From Vibrio sp. CDRSL-10 TSBA (lineage in GTDB: Bacteria > Pseudomonadota > Gammaproteobacteria > Enterobacterales > Vibrionaceae): a DNA stretch of 64,000 nt. The position numbers and the translations under genes are program-made. The stretch is from NCBI GenBank assembly GCA_039696685.1, contig CP155566.1:1364001-1428000 (forward strand), written 5' to 3'. Under the pieces are notes generated by a model. That model did not search any database. It had not been told where the DNA came from and saw nothing but the letters and a program-made list of their open reading frames with translations. This document shows positions 1 to 8,615 of this stretch, piece by piece. Positions within the stretch are counted from its first letter, which is position 1. The number at the start of each line of letters is the position of its first letter.

Positions 1-327
1 CAGCCGGGCTGCCGTTCTGGAAGCACTGATTCGGATAAGCCCGGAAGGCTCATTATGGGATTCGTTTAACTCGCCGACGACTTTTTCGATGCCAGTCAGC
101 GAGGGCTGTAAGACATCCAGTAAACGTTGGCCTTCGTCGGTCAGTGACATATTACGGGTTGTACGATTTAACAACCGTACCTGCAACTGCTTTTCCAGCG
201 CTTTGATATGTTGTGATAAGGCAGCCCGAGTCACCCCCATTTCAGAGGCGGCTTTGGTAAAACTGCAGTGGCGAGCAACATGTGCAAACCATGTCAGTGA
301 CGACATCAGAGAAGGTTCAATTGGCAT
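1..327 (-). CDS. LysR-family transcriptional regulator (3' part outside the window)
   Basis: Reading the minus strand from the ATG at 325-327 gives 109 open codons running off the window edge. The N-terminus is a typical LysR winged helix-turn-helix: FTKAASEMGVTRAALSQHIK lies at about residues 22-41, followed by the wing and the start of the linker helix (LTDEGQRLLD). The effector-binding domain lies beyond the edge, so the ligand cannot be inferred. The gene is divergent from the hydrolase at 456 with about 130 bp between them. This is the usual LysR arrangement, so control of the hydrolase/reductase genes to its right is a reasonable inference but is not shown. Confidence 0.9.
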   Translation of the reverse strand, partial: MPIEPSLMSSLTWFAHVARHCSFTKAASEMGVTRAALSQHIKALEKQLQVRLLNRTTRNMSLTDEGQRLLDVLQPSLTGIEKVVGELNESHNEPSGLIRISASRTAARL

Positions 328-455
328 TTGTTAAGTATAGCTAAACAGTCATGTGTGTAAAACGATATTTATCCAATACAGTTCGTTAACTAAGATTATC
401 TCGAAGCTTAGGTCATGCCGAGGCGAACACTTAACCGCTACAGGAGAATTTCGTT

Positions 456-1373
456 ATGTCTAAAGTCACTTTCAAAAACCTAAATGGTCAGGGTATCGAG
501 ATGTCAGCTGTTATCAATTTCCCTAAGGGTTTTGATGAAAGCAAACAGTATGCAGCCGTGGTGGTGTCACACCCTGGCGGTGGCGTAAAAGAGCAGACGG
601 CAGGATTGTATGCTCGCAAGCTGGCCGAAAGCGGCTTGATTACTATCGCGTTTGATCGTTCATACCAGGGAGAAAGCTCGGGCGAGCCGCGTCAGATGGA
701 AAACCCATACATCAGTACAGAAGATGTCAGTGCCGTGGTTGATTATCTGACCATTCTGCCTTACGTCGATAATGACAAAATCGGTGCGATGGGGATTTGC
801 GCTGGCGCCGGATACAGTGCCAATGCAGCGATTAATGATCGCCGCATCAAAGCACTGGGTATGGTCAGCGCTGTCAACATCGGCCAGATGTTCCGTAACG
901 GCTGGGACAATTCGGTAAAAGATAGCGATGCAGTCGGATACCTGGAATTTGGCTCGAATGCACGTACTGAAGATGTCCGTAGCGGTGAGCTGGCGATGAT
1001 TCCTCTTGCGCCGATGCGTGAAGAAGACGCGCCCAATGAAGAGCTACGTGAAGCATGGGAATACTACCACACCCCGCGTTGCGCTCATCCTAATGCGCCA
1101 GGTTATGCATTGACACGCAACCTGAACCAAATCATTACCTACGATGCGTACCACAAAGCCGAAGCCTTCCTGACTCAGCCAATTTTGGCGATTGCGGGCA
1201 GCAATGCCGGCAGTAAATGGATGAGTGATGATTTGCTGGCTCGCGCAGCCAGTCAGAACAAGCAACTGCACATCATCGAGGGTGCGAATCACATGTCTTT
1301 GTACGACGTACCTGACTATGTCGATGAGGCCGTATCTGAATTGGCTTCGTTCTTTAAAGATACGCTGCAATAA
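456..1373 (+). CDS. alpha/beta hydrolase (dienelactone hydrolase-like)
   Basis: A 305-residue cytosolic alpha/beta hydrolase without signal peptide. An oxyanion-region motif SHPGGGVKEQ lies near residue 46. The nucleophile elbow reads GICAGAGYS near residue 110, so the nucleophile position is Cys as in dienelactone hydrolases, not Ser. The acid is probably in the SDD segment near residue 250, and the His is in GANHMS near the C-terminus. A ribosome site (AGGAGAA) precedes the ATG by about 7 bases. It is followed by two NAD(P)/flavin oxidoreductase genes on the same strand and is divergent from a LysR gene, suggesting a small detoxification or redox cluster. The substrate is unknown. Confidence 0.85.
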   Translation: MSKVTFKNLNGQGIEMSAVINFPKGFDESKQYAAVVVSHPGGGVKEQTAGLYARKLAESGLITIAFDRSYQGESSGEPRQMENPYISTEDVSAVVDYLTILPYVDNDKIGAMGICAGAGYSANAAINDRRIKALGMVSAVNIGQMFRNGWDNSVKDSDAVGYLEFGSNARTEDVRSGELAMIPLAPMREEDAPNEELREAWEYYHTPRCAHPNAPGYALTRNLNQIITYDAYHKAEAFLTQPILAIAGSNAGSKWMSDDLLARAASQNKQLHIIEGANHMSLYDVPDYVDEAVSELASFFKDTLQ

Positions 1374-1391
1374 GCCAGAACGGTGAGCGGA

Positions 1392-1452
1392 CACTGGTGA
1401 TTGTAAGAAGGCACTGGTGATTGGCAAGAAAGCATTGGTGATAGCACGAAAG
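1392..1452. repeat. tandem repeat, about 20 bp x 3
   Basis: Three imperfect copies (1392-1411, 1412-1432, 1433-1452) share the core CACTGGTGATTG followed by an AAGAAAG-like end. The array starts 18 bases after the hydrolase stop codon. Copies 1 and 2 are nearly identical and copy 3 has drifted. No function is apparent. Confidence 0.75.
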
Positions 1453-1564
1453 CGTCAGTGCCTGTTTCTTGCCAGCCTCATCTCAAGTCTCGCACCGGAC
1501 AAATGACCGTGTGCGCAGCAGCAAACACATGGTCAATCTAAACCTAAACTTATTGGAATGAATA

Positions 1565-2203
1565 ATGAGTAACGTACTTGTACTTGGCGCCAGCGGACAG
1601 ATTGCACAATGGGTCGTGAAATCTCTGGCTGGCGAGCCTCAAATCAATCAGACCCTGTTATTACGTAATCCCAAAAAGTTAGCTGAATTCGATTCGGCAC
1701 AAGCAAAACTCGTCATTGGTGATGTACTCGATAGCCGGTTACTGAAATCGGCGATGATCGGGCAGGATATTGTGTACGCGAACCTTATTGGCGACGACCT
1801 GGATAAGCAGGCAGAAGCGGTTATCGCTGCGATGCAGAAAACCGGAGTCAAACGCTTGATATTCGTGCTGTCTCTCGGCATCTACGATGAAATTCCCGGT
1901 AAGTTTGGCGAGTGGAACGATGCCATTATTGGTGAGCCCTTGCAGTATTACCGCCGTGCCGCTGATGCCATTGAAGCATCTGGTCTGGATTACACGATTT
2001 TGCGTCCGGCTTGGTTAATGGATGACGATGAAGTGGATTATGAGATCACCACCAAAACGCAAGCTTTTAAGGGCACTGTAGTCTCTCGTAAAAGCGTGGG
2101 GGATTTGATTGCGAAAGTCATTGTTGATCCCAACCTGCATCGTGGTGCCAATTTAGGGCTGAACAAGCCAAATACCGACGGCGATAAGCCTTATTTCATG
2201 TAA
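1565..2203 (+). CDS. NAD(P)-binding NmrA-like short-chain reductase
   Basis: A 212-residue atypical short-chain dehydrogenase. It starts with the Rossmann signature VLVLGASGQIAQWV (residues 4-17), a GxSGxIA nucleotide-binding loop of the NmrA/YwnB type. The segment GVKRLIFVLSLGIYDE (about residues 94-109) covers the central strand, and LDYTILRPAWLMDD follows near residue 145. It lacks a clear YxxxK pair, as is common in this atypical group, so it may be a reductase or a redox sensor. It is followed after 19 bp by the flavin oxidoreductase gene on the same strand, so the two are probably co-transcribed. Confidence 0.85.
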   Translation: MSNVLVLGASGQIAQWVVKSLAGEPQINQTLLLRNPKKLAEFDSAQAKLVIGDVLDSRLLKSAMIGQDIVYANLIGDDLDKQAEAVIAAMQKTGVKRLIFVLSLGIYDEIPGKFGEWNDAIIGEPLQYYRRAADAIEASGLDYTILRPAWLMDDDEVDYEITTKTQAFKGTVVSRKSVGDLIAKVIVDPNLHRGANLGLNKPNTDGDKPYFM

Positions 2204-2222
2204 ACCGAGATAATAGTTACAA

Positions 2223-3356
2223 ATGATTGATCCAATATTTCAACCTTTTACTTTTGCAAATGGTATCACTTTAAAAAACCGAGTGGTGATGGCTCCCATG
2301 ACCACCTGGTCGGCAAACCCGGATGAGACGATCTCTGATGAAGAGCTGGACTATTATCGGGCTCGTGCTAACGGGGCAGGTTTAATACTGACAGGATGCA
2401 CTCATGTCCAACCCAGCGGTATCGGCTTTACAGATGAATTCGCCGCGTATGACGACCGCTTTATTCCGAGTTTACGCAAACTTGCCAGCGCCGCCAAAAA
2501 TGGCGGAGCAACCGCCGTGTTGCAATTGTTCCATGCCGGCAATAAAGCCGTTCCGGAACTGGTTCCTGGTGGTGAGCTTGTCAGTGCCAGTGCGGTCGTC
2601 GCGCCGAAAGGGCCGTTTAATGAAGGGAAGCTGGCCGGACGGGAGTTAACGGAGCAAGAAATTAATGACGTTATTCGCGATTTTGGTGAGGCAACCCGAC
2701 GCGCGATAGAAGCAGGTTTTGACGGCATCGAATTGCACGGTGCACATGGCTTCCTGCTGCAGAACTTCTTGTCACCTTGGTCTAATCTGCGCACAGATCA
2801 ATGGGGAGGTTCACTGCAGAACCGAATGCGTTTTCCTCTGCAGGTGGTGCGTGAAGTTCGTCGAGTCATCTCTGAACACGCCGATCGTCCGTTCTTACTG
2901 GGCTATCGTATTTCCCCTGAGGAGTCGCTTGAGGGCGGATTACGGATTGATGAGACGCTTGCCTTTGCAGAACAGCTGGCTGAAGAAGGTTATGTCGATT
3001 ACCTGCATACCTCTTTGTACGACATTTTGTCTGGCAGAGCACAGCAGGATACGACGGGCAAAACCATTGCTGAGCGTTTTATCGAACGCATGGCCGGCCG
3101 TATCCCTTTAATGGCGGCCGGGCGAATCCGAACTCCGGAGCAAGCCCGGAAGGTGGTCGAAATGGGTCTGGCGTTGGTTGTGGTCGGCCGAAGCCTGGTG
3201 ATGAATCCGCAATGGGTGGAGATGGCCCAAACGGGCAGAGAAGCCGAAATCAGTCTGACCCTGGACCTATTCAGTGACCCGGAAACATTAAAGATACCTG
3301 CTAAATTATGGCATGCGATTAAGTTTACTCCCGGATGGTTTCCGGTGAATGCCTGA
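2223..3356 (+). CDS. NADH:flavin oxidoreductase, old-yellow-enzyme family
   Basis: A 377-residue FMN-dependent TIM-barrel reductase. The N-terminal FMN-binding motif KNRVVMAPMTTW is at about residue 18. The substrate-anion motif ELHGAHGFLLQNFLSP and the family signature NLRTDQWGGSLQNRMRF are at about residues 175-205. The phosphate-binding end, AAGRIRTPEQA and GRSLVMNPQW, lies near residues 298 and 325. The length is normal for the YqjM/NamA-like branch. Such enzymes reduce activated alkenes or nitro compounds with NAD(P)H. It lies 19 bp behind the NmrA-like gene. The physiological substrate cannot be read from sequence. Confidence 0.9.
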   Translation: MIDPIFQPFTFANGITLKNRVVMAPMTTWSANPDETISDEELDYYRARANGAGLILTGCTHVQPSGIGFTDEFAAYDDRFIPSLRKLASAAKNGGATAVLQLFHAGNKAVPELVPGGELVSASAVVAPKGPFNEGKLAGRELTEQEINDVIRDFGEATRRAIEAGFDGIELHGAHGFLLQNFLSPWSNLRTDQWGGSLQNRMRFPLQVVREVRRVISEHADRPFLLGYRISPEESLEGGLRIDETLAFAEQLAEEGYVDYLHTSLYDILSGRAQQDTTGKTIAERFIERMAGRIPLMAAGRIRTPEQARKVVEMGLALVVVGRSLVMNPQWVEMAQTGREAEISLTLDLFSDPETLKIPAKLWHAIKFTPGWFPVNA

Positions 3357-3493
3357 GTGAACAACCCGAACGGCGTGATGACACGTTCAGAGTTGTAAAC
3401 ACAAAGCGGGTTCTATGAGCATCCGGACAGCATATCGTTGTGCCCGTCAGATTGTTGCCGGGCACAGTGTGATTAACTTAATGGGGTGAAGTA

Positions 3494-4132
3494 ATGGATA
3501 TGTTGAAATGGCTCGGTATTGGTTTTTCGATCGCTGTCATGGCGATTTTTGTGGTTTTCTTGGTGGTAACCCGTATCGAAAATGCACAATATGCAGCGAA
3601 TCAACACCGACAAGAGCAACAGGCAACAGCTGACGATAAAGCGGCGAAAACCGCGGTTGTGGTGTTTTCCCGGTCTGGCAACACTGGAATCCTTGCCAAC
3701 CATATTGCCAATAAAACCAACGCTGATATTTATGAAATCACGGCGCACGCCTATCAGCTTGGCGTCCCTGGATTGATCAATGCATTAAAGGACGCGCGGG
3801 GCAACGTGGCTGAGATCATACCGGGACGGGTCGACCTCTCATCGTATGATACGGTCTATTTAGGTTCACCTATCTGGTTATACAGTCCGGCACCACCTAT
3901 TTGGCAATTTGCACAAGATAACGATTTCAGCGGTAAACATGTTGTGCTGTTTAATAGCTTCAACAGTAAATTCGAGCAGCACTTTATCAATGATTTTGAG
4001 GCCTTGGTGCGCAGCAATGGCGCTGTGAGTTTCCGCCATCAATATGTGAAACGCGGGCGCATGGGCAGCCAGCGCTCAACCGAGGAAATGATCACCGCAT
4101 TTGAGCAGCAGCGTCCACAACGGACAGATTAA
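3494..4132 (+). CDS. membrane-anchored flavodoxin family protein
   Basis: A 212-residue protein. Residues 4-26 (WLGIGFSIAVMAIFVVFLVV) form one N-terminal membrane helix, followed by a charged linker and a flavodoxin fold. The FMN phosphate loop is VVVFSRSGNTGILANHIA (about residues 55-72), of the T/SxSGNTG type. The segment YDTVYLGSPIWLYSPAPP (about residues 115-132) matches the second flavin-contact loop seen in flavodoxin_4-type proteins. It is probably tethered to the inner membrane with the flavodoxin domain in the cytoplasm. An AT-rich gap without a gene follows. Confidence 0.8.
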   Translation: MDMLKWLGIGFSIAVMAIFVVFLVVTRIENAQYAANQHRQEQQATADDKAAKTAVVVFSRSGNTGILANHIANKTNADIYEITAHAYQLGVPGLINALKDARGNVAEIIPGRVDLSSYDTVYLGSPIWLYSPAPPIWQFAQDNDFSGKHVVLFNSFNSKFEQHFINDFEALVRSNGAVSFRHQYVKRGRMGSQRSTEEMITAFEQQRPQRTD

Positions 4133-4422
4133 AAGGTGAGTGCTGATGTTGTGCAGTAGTGAGCATATTCGGTAGAGATGTGTAGTGGTTTAATGATCCC
4201 GGACACCAAATTAGGTGGCAAAGTATCCACTATAAAAGTGTGGTCTTGCCAACTTAGCCAACTAGTTCGAATAGGCCGTCTTATTTCTATTTTTTAACCT
4301 ACCGAAGAAACGTGTTCTCTGTTAGAGTCACCGTCAACTACGCTATTGAATAAAGACACCCACAGATCGCATGTCATTGATGGATTTTTATTCACCCTTA
4401 GAACTCATTTTAGGAATCCCTA
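4133..4422. other. intergenic gap between flavodoxin and DUF1456 genes
   Basis: I see no gene, no clear hairpin terminator and no repeat here. The right half presumably holds the promoter for the DUF1456 gene, whose start is preceded by TTTAGGAATCCC. Confidence 0.4.
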
Positions 4423-4902
4423 GTGACTAACAACGAAATTTTACGTCGTATCCAACACGCGTTAAATCTTAAAAACGCGCAGATAATGAAAGCTTTCGGG
4501 CAGGCCGAAGTCACTGTGGCTCACGATAAAGTGGCAAACTGGTTAAAAGATGAAAGCGACAAATCTTGCGTTAAGATGAAGGATCAAGAGTTAGCGGTAT
4601 TCTTAAATGGCTTTATTAACCTCAAGCGAGGAAAAAAAGACGGCGAGCAACCTAAGCCAGAAGTCACGTTGACCAACAACATGATTCTCATGAAGCTGCG
4701 TATTGCGCTAGACATGAAAGCAGAAGATGTGTTGGACGTATTAGAAGTGGTTGGTATTAGTTTAAGTAAATACGAAATTGGTGCGTATTTCCGCAAGCCA
4801 AACAACAAAAACTACAAACAGTGTGAAGACCAAATGCTGTGCGACTTCTTAAATGGTGTGCAGTTTACCAATCGTCCCGATTCTGAAGAGTTTACTGGGT
4901 AA
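4423..4902 (+). CDS. DUF1456 family protein (YehS-like)
   Basis: A 159-residue cytosolic protein made of two copies of the DUF1456 module. The first starts NNEILRRIQHALNLKNAQI and the second NNMILMKLRIALDMKAEDV. Each carries the hallmark end Q(E/M)L(A/C)xFLNGxxxxxR. The start is GTG at 4423; no ATG lies upstream in frame before a stop. The length matches the family (about 150-160). The biochemical role of this family is not established. A hairpin terminator follows, so it is probably monocistronic. Confidence 0.9.
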   Translation: MTNNEILRRIQHALNLKNAQIMKAFGQAEVTVAHDKVANWLKDESDKSCVKMKDQELAVFLNGFINLKRGKKDGEQPKPEVTLTNNMILMKLRIALDMKAEDVLDVLEVVGISLSKYEIGAYFRKPNNKNYKQCEDQMLCDFLNGVQFTNRPDSEEFTG

Positions 4903-4934
4903 TTTTTATCTCGAATCGAACGTGGTAATTGATT

Positions 4935-4973
4935 AAAAAAGCGAGAACCATTTTATTTGGCTACTCGCTTTTA
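4935..4973 (+). terminator. terminator after the DUF1456 gene
   Basis: AAAAGCGAG pairs with CTCGCTTTT across an 18-base AT-rich loop and ends in a T-rich tail. The long loop makes it weaker than the other terminators here. Confidence 0.55.
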
Positions 4974-5305
4974 TCATACTAAAGACCGATATTAGAGCTT
5001 CACAATCACGTCTACTCTTTGTCTTTCTTCAGTATTTAGCAAATTCACGGACTAAGAAGTGTCTAAAAGCGCTCTAGACCATTATCTTTGAACTCATACA
5101 TAGGGCAAAAATTCGTCCTGAGTTTTTAAGTTTTGGCGTCGAAAACGCCAAAACCGGCCCGGACAGCGCATCACAACTAAAGGTACTTTTGGAACCCTCT
5201 TTGTGTCAGTAAAGAGGGATATTCGATATCATTACAAACAAGTGGCCAACATTTACTCGTTTGTCGCCCACACGAAAATGTGTAGGGGATTAACGCGTTT
5301 TACGG
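4974..5305. other. gap with one hairpin, no gene
   Basis: The notable element is a perfect 9-bp inverted repeat at 5131-5153 (TTTTGGCGT, CGAAA, ACGCCAAAA) without a T-run on either side, so it is not a convincing terminator. No coding frame of interest is seen. This gap borders the accessory nuclease gene and may hold the insertion boundary. Confidence 0.4.
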
Positions 5306-7146
5306 TTAGATTGATTTTGAAATAAGATCAGCTTTCAACAACCCACCTTTTGTCAATAATTTGGGGGAGAAATTGGGGGTTCTTCGTTGTTTGTATGCTG
5401 CGAGTATTTTTTGTAATCCATTCGCTTCTAGTAAAGAAATATTGATCTCTGTATCCATATCTGCGGCATCAATGAAATCAGCCGAGAATGCAGGAGCAAC
5501 GATAAGCACCTGAGCAACACGATGACCGCTTGCTTCGCAGCGTTTTACGTATGATTTTACCTGTCTGGAAGTTGTCGCGTATTTGGCAAATTCACCATTC
5601 TTAAATGATTTTGCTTCACCGATAATGACGTCATCGTTTTCTAGTGAAACAATAATATCGGTCTTATCTTTCGCTGTATTAATATCTTTCCGCAGATCCT
5701 CATCTACATTCATTCCTAATTGTTCCAGTATTGAACGAGTGATTTCTTCGAATTTAATTCCGATATCGGCTTCTTTGATATCGATGCCTGCATCATGCAG
5801 CCCTTGTAAGTCTCGACTAGCAAGCAGGTGGTAGTTTCTCGATGAAACGGTCACTGGCACTTGCGAAAGAATCGATGATTTGGCTTCTCGGATTACCTCT
5901 TCGACTCAAGCCCATATCATTTCGTATAGTCTTGATTTCATCATTAGTGTACAAATAAAGGATATCGAGAGGTGTGATACTCAGCGATCTTAGATATTCA
6001 GGATCCAAAGACTCTTTGTTTTCAATTTCGAAGTCAGAGCGTATACGGTTTTCTACATTCGGTTCGGTACGAGACAGTGATTCCATAAGCTCTTTGTAAC
6101 CGCTGACGCTCAGCAAGTTAAATTCATCTTCTTCAGAACTCTTAAGGTGATCGATTAAAACTTCTATTCGCTCTTGCAAACGAGTACCTATCTTGGTGAT
6201 ATCAAGATCCATATCTTCAAAGAGTTGTTTTATTCTTTCTTTTCTTTGATTTTGTGTTGCATCTTCAGAATGTATGTCGTTTGCCAGAATATTTCGAATA
6301 GACAGGCCCGAGCGGGATATGGTGGCTATTTTTTCCTTTCTATCCACACCTCTTACTTTGCAGCCATGATTTTTCAAGGTGCTAGAAAGCTCTGCATCTG
6401 ATAGTGACCGCAAAATCCGCAATACATATTTATCGTGTAACTCTTTGCCTAATACATCGTGCAGAATGTCAACAATTTCGTCCGGAACCATTACCTCTGA
6501 ACGTCTTCGGTTGATCATAATGATGCCACATTCTCTTAGGTATTCTAGGGCATTATCAATACCAAGCTCGGGGATCGGGTCTATCGAATGCTCAATAGCA
6601 TTGACTTCTTCTCTTGACAGTTCTAAGCGTTGAGCCAGTACGTTAAGAATACTGCGTTCATCCTCAGATATCTTTGCTGTTCTATTAACCTTCAAGTCGT
6701 TACAAAAAGCGGTTTCGCACGCAATCTCTATAGATATCGATCCGATTTAATCGCTCAAAATTGCTGGATTCGTCAGCTTCAATCTCTTCTAAAAGAGACC
6801 TGCTGAGCGTGTTTATTGCCTGATACTCTTCTGTATAAAGCTGTTCAATCCAAGGAATCGTCGCTATACAGTTCCCATCTCGCGACAGGATATTGATAAG
6901 TAAGAAAGCTTGCGGACCGCCGATAGATACTTGCTCAATGATATGTTTTTTGAAGTGTTTTTTTACCAAGTTAAAAAGTTGGTTTATTTCGTTACCAGAT
7001 GCAGATTTGAGCTGGCCATCAATCTTGTTGAGCTGTTTAGCTAATTCAGGGTCGCTTTTGTTATCTTGGCAAAGTTTATCGATACAGTTTACAAATTTGG
7101 AACGCTCTACTTGATTGGTATGATTTAAGACTTGATTTAGCTTCAT
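5306..7146 (-). CDS. SAP-like / PD-(D/E)XK nuclease-like protein, one gene read across two 1-base frame breaks
   Basis: Three consecutive minus-strand frames (7146-6700, 6695-5817, 5860-5306) join into one 612-residue frame if one A is dropped from each of two GAAAC sites (complement of GTTTC at 6712-6716 and 5834-5838). The joins read DCVRTAFCNDLK and FIENYHLLASRDLQ, both natural. Layout: an unfamiliar helical N-terminus (1-150); a SAP-like helix pair near 247-276 (LSDAELSSTLKNHGCKVRG); a second one near 400-430; and a C-terminal nuclease fold with FEE (466), D (496) and GEAK (509-512), the PD-(D/E)XK acid and lysine pattern. The catalytic set is complete. There is no partner gene, so it looks like a stand-alone restriction or repair-type nuclease. 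Low GC and isolation suggest horizontal acquisition. The function is inferred from fold only. Confidence 0.7.
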
Positions 7147-7361
7147 AGTATGTCAAACCTAAGAATAAATACGTAACAGTTCTAATGATATTAGAACCAC
7201 ATATTTAATGATGTAGGTTTCTTGATATAAAACTGTTAGATATGTCACTTGTTTTGTATGCGTGACCTTGTTACTGCAAAGATGCCGAAGGAATTGATTT
7301 AGAAAAAGTATGGCGTAGGTTTGGTCTGCTTAAATCCAGTGAAAAAGCAAACTCCAAATCT
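7147..7361. other. gap with an orphan open stretch on the plus strand
   Basis: From about 7264 to 7404 the plus strand is open for roughly 46 codons without a good start. It encodes a lysine-rich peptide with the segment EGIDLEKVWRRFGLLKS, ending at a TGA just beyond this gap. It could be the tail of a lost gene. Otherwise the gap is AT-rich and holds the upstream region of the nuclease gene. Confidence 0.3.
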
Positions 7362-7387
7362 AAAGCGGGGCATACAGCCGCCCGCTT
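7362..7387 (-). terminator. probable terminator of the sulA-like gene
   Basis: AAGCGGG (7362-7368) pairs with CCCGCTT (7381-7387). Read on the minus strand it lies about 65 bases after the sulA-like stop and is followed by a poor T-run (TAGATTTGG). Confidence 0.45.
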
Positions 7388-7453
7388 CAAATTTGCTGTA
7401 TATTGAGCAAAAACACCGTGAGAACGAGCGATTTCGCCAGCACGCACATAAAA

Positions 7454-7849
7454 TTAATGAAAATGGTGCTGCGCACTGTGCAAGAAAAACACTTCACACT
7501 GGTGATCACGGGCCAGCTGTTGCAGCAGTTTTTGGTTAACGAAATCAATCTCACCGGAGGCGACGATGGCGCTGGCATTGCCTGACTGGATGGCTTTCAT
7601 CACGATCTCCAGTTCAGACTGGGATTGTGAAGGCTTCATGTGAATGATTTTACCGCACTGTACGTGATGGGCCGCGAGGGCATCGTACTGAGGGCGCGGA
7701 CACTGCGCTGTGTACAAAATCCATTGTTGTTGCTGAGATAGCTGCGCTAAACGAGACATCATATCTTGATTAGCGCTTACCTGGCGGTAGCTATCGGTCG
7801 TGTAAGTTTGGGTGCCAAAACGTGTGGTATCAAAATCTACATGAAGCAT
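7454..7849 (-). CDS. sulA: SulA-like SOS cell-division inhibitor
   Basis: A 131-residue cytosolic protein resembling SulA in layout. The central part reads MMSRLAQLSQQQQWILYTAQ, then KIIHMKPSQSQSELEIVMKA, then IQSGNASAIVASGEI. This matches the SulA pattern of a RecA-like strand, a motif around a conserved xQSxxELExVxxAL helix, and a G(N)(Y/A)S(A/V)(V/I) strand. SulA blocks FtsZ assembly during DNA damage. The strongest support is regulatory: a near-perfect LexA box lies 22-37 bases upstream of the ATG. The protein is shorter than enterobacterial SulA (about 169 aa). Recognition is by pattern and context. Confidence 0.75.
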   Translation of the reverse strand: MLHVDFDTTRFGTQTYTTDSYRQVSANQDMMSRLAQLSQQQQWILYTAQCPRPQYDALAAHHVQCGKIIHMKPSQSQSELEIVMKAIQSGNASAIVASGEIDFVNQKLLQQLARDHQCEVFFLHSAQHHFH

Positions 7850-7870
7850 AACACTGTCCTTTCATACATG

Positions 7871-7886
7871 CTGTATGTCTATACAG
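7871..7886 (-). promoter_or_regulatory. LexA (SOS) box
   Basis: CTGTATGTCTATACAG fits the CTGT-N8-ACAG LexA consensus perfectly at both half sites. It lies 22 bases upstream of the sulA-like start, so the gene should be induced by DNA damage. Confidence 0.9.
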
Positions 7887-8245
7887 TATTCCTAAATATC
7901 ATACTGATCAAGTTTAAATTTGATGAAGAATTGACCTTAACTTGTCTTTGTTTTTACGAAATTAATATTAAGTATTTGATTATATTTAATAAATTTTAAG
8001 TTTTGATACGGAGATAAAGTCGCTGATTGGTGTGATTTTCTGTGATCTAATTAACTTTTCAGCGTATGAACAGTGGTTTTATACAGTAGTTTTATCCAGT
8101 GCTTGCGGTTAGTGGTACCTGCAGAAACGGCTGTGTCTTAGTGACGGGGCAGCGGTGGATAGGCGGGGCAGAAGTGGATACCAGAGTTATACAGTGGTCT
8201 GTTTTGGCGGTGGGATAATGTTGGATGGTATCGATCGCAGGGATC
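7887..8245. other. AT-rich gap with two decayed tandem repeats
   Basis: The left part is very AT-rich with no convincing gene. At 8070-8096 ACAGTGGTTTTAT and ACAGTAGTTTTAT form a 13-bp tandem pair. At 8143-8182 two 20-bp copies share CGGGGCAG..GTGGATA. No promoter for a rightward gene is evident. Confidence 0.5.
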
Positions 8246-8271
8246 AAAAAAGCGCCGTCCTGGCGCTTTTT
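8246..8271 (-). terminator. terminator of the small zinc-ribbon gene
   Basis: AAAAAAGCGCC, GTCCT and GGCGCTTTTT form a compact GC stem whose T-run serves the minus strand (the plus-strand A-run is at 8246-8251). Confidence 0.75.
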
Positions 8272-8278
8272 ATCGGGT

Positions 8279-8473
8279 TTATAGTCGGTTTGCGTTCTGG
8301 CTGGCCAGACGTTCACGCTGTGCTTGCTCGGCAATATTAAATTGTCTTACGTCCATGCGAGCAAAGTCATTGCAGTTTTCACAAGCGTGATTGGTTTTGC
8401 CGTCGAGATACTCGAGTTTGGTCAACTGGTTTGGTTTTTTACACCAATCGCAAATACCGTAGATAGTGAACAT
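8279..8473 (-). CDS. small CxxC-CxxC zinc-ribbon-like protein
   Basis: A 64-residue protein with two Cys pairs, CDWC (residues 9-12) and CENC (residues 31-34). They are spaced as in a small zinc ribbon and followed by a charged, Gln/Arg-rich tail. The upstream AGGTGAGGAGACAACATG provides a strong ribosome site. A terminator follows within 10 bases of the stop, so it is a complete stand-alone gene. Small proteins like this are common in Vibrio, but I do not recognise a characterised member. Function unknown. Confidence 0.75.
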   Translation of the reverse strand: MFTIYGICDWCKKPNQLTKLEYLDGKTNHACENCNDFARMDVRQFNIAEQAQRERLASQNANRL

Positions 8474-8615
8474 GTTGTCTCCTCACCTGAAGCAGGTGCC
8501 AAATTCGCGCGGAATTATCGCATGTCACAGGCTGGTCTGTTAACTATTTGTTGTAAATATTGAGAGAGTAATCGATTGCGTAACCAAGCGTAATTGGGCT
8601 GTTGACGATTTTATA

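Noticed and set aside
5131..5153. A terminator or integron recombination site hairpin.
   Set aside because: The stem is only 9 bp, there is no T-run on either strand, and no attC-like R'/R'' core pair or integrase is nearby.
5817..6695. A separate gene with a TTG start four bases after the upstream stop.
   Set aside because: Correcting GAAAC at 6712-6716 places this frame in continuity with the upstream one, so the TTG start is unnecessary.
8279..8473. A toxin-antitoxin component.
   Set aside because: There is no partner gene, and the protein is a simple CxxC-CxxC zinc-ribbon type with its own terminator.
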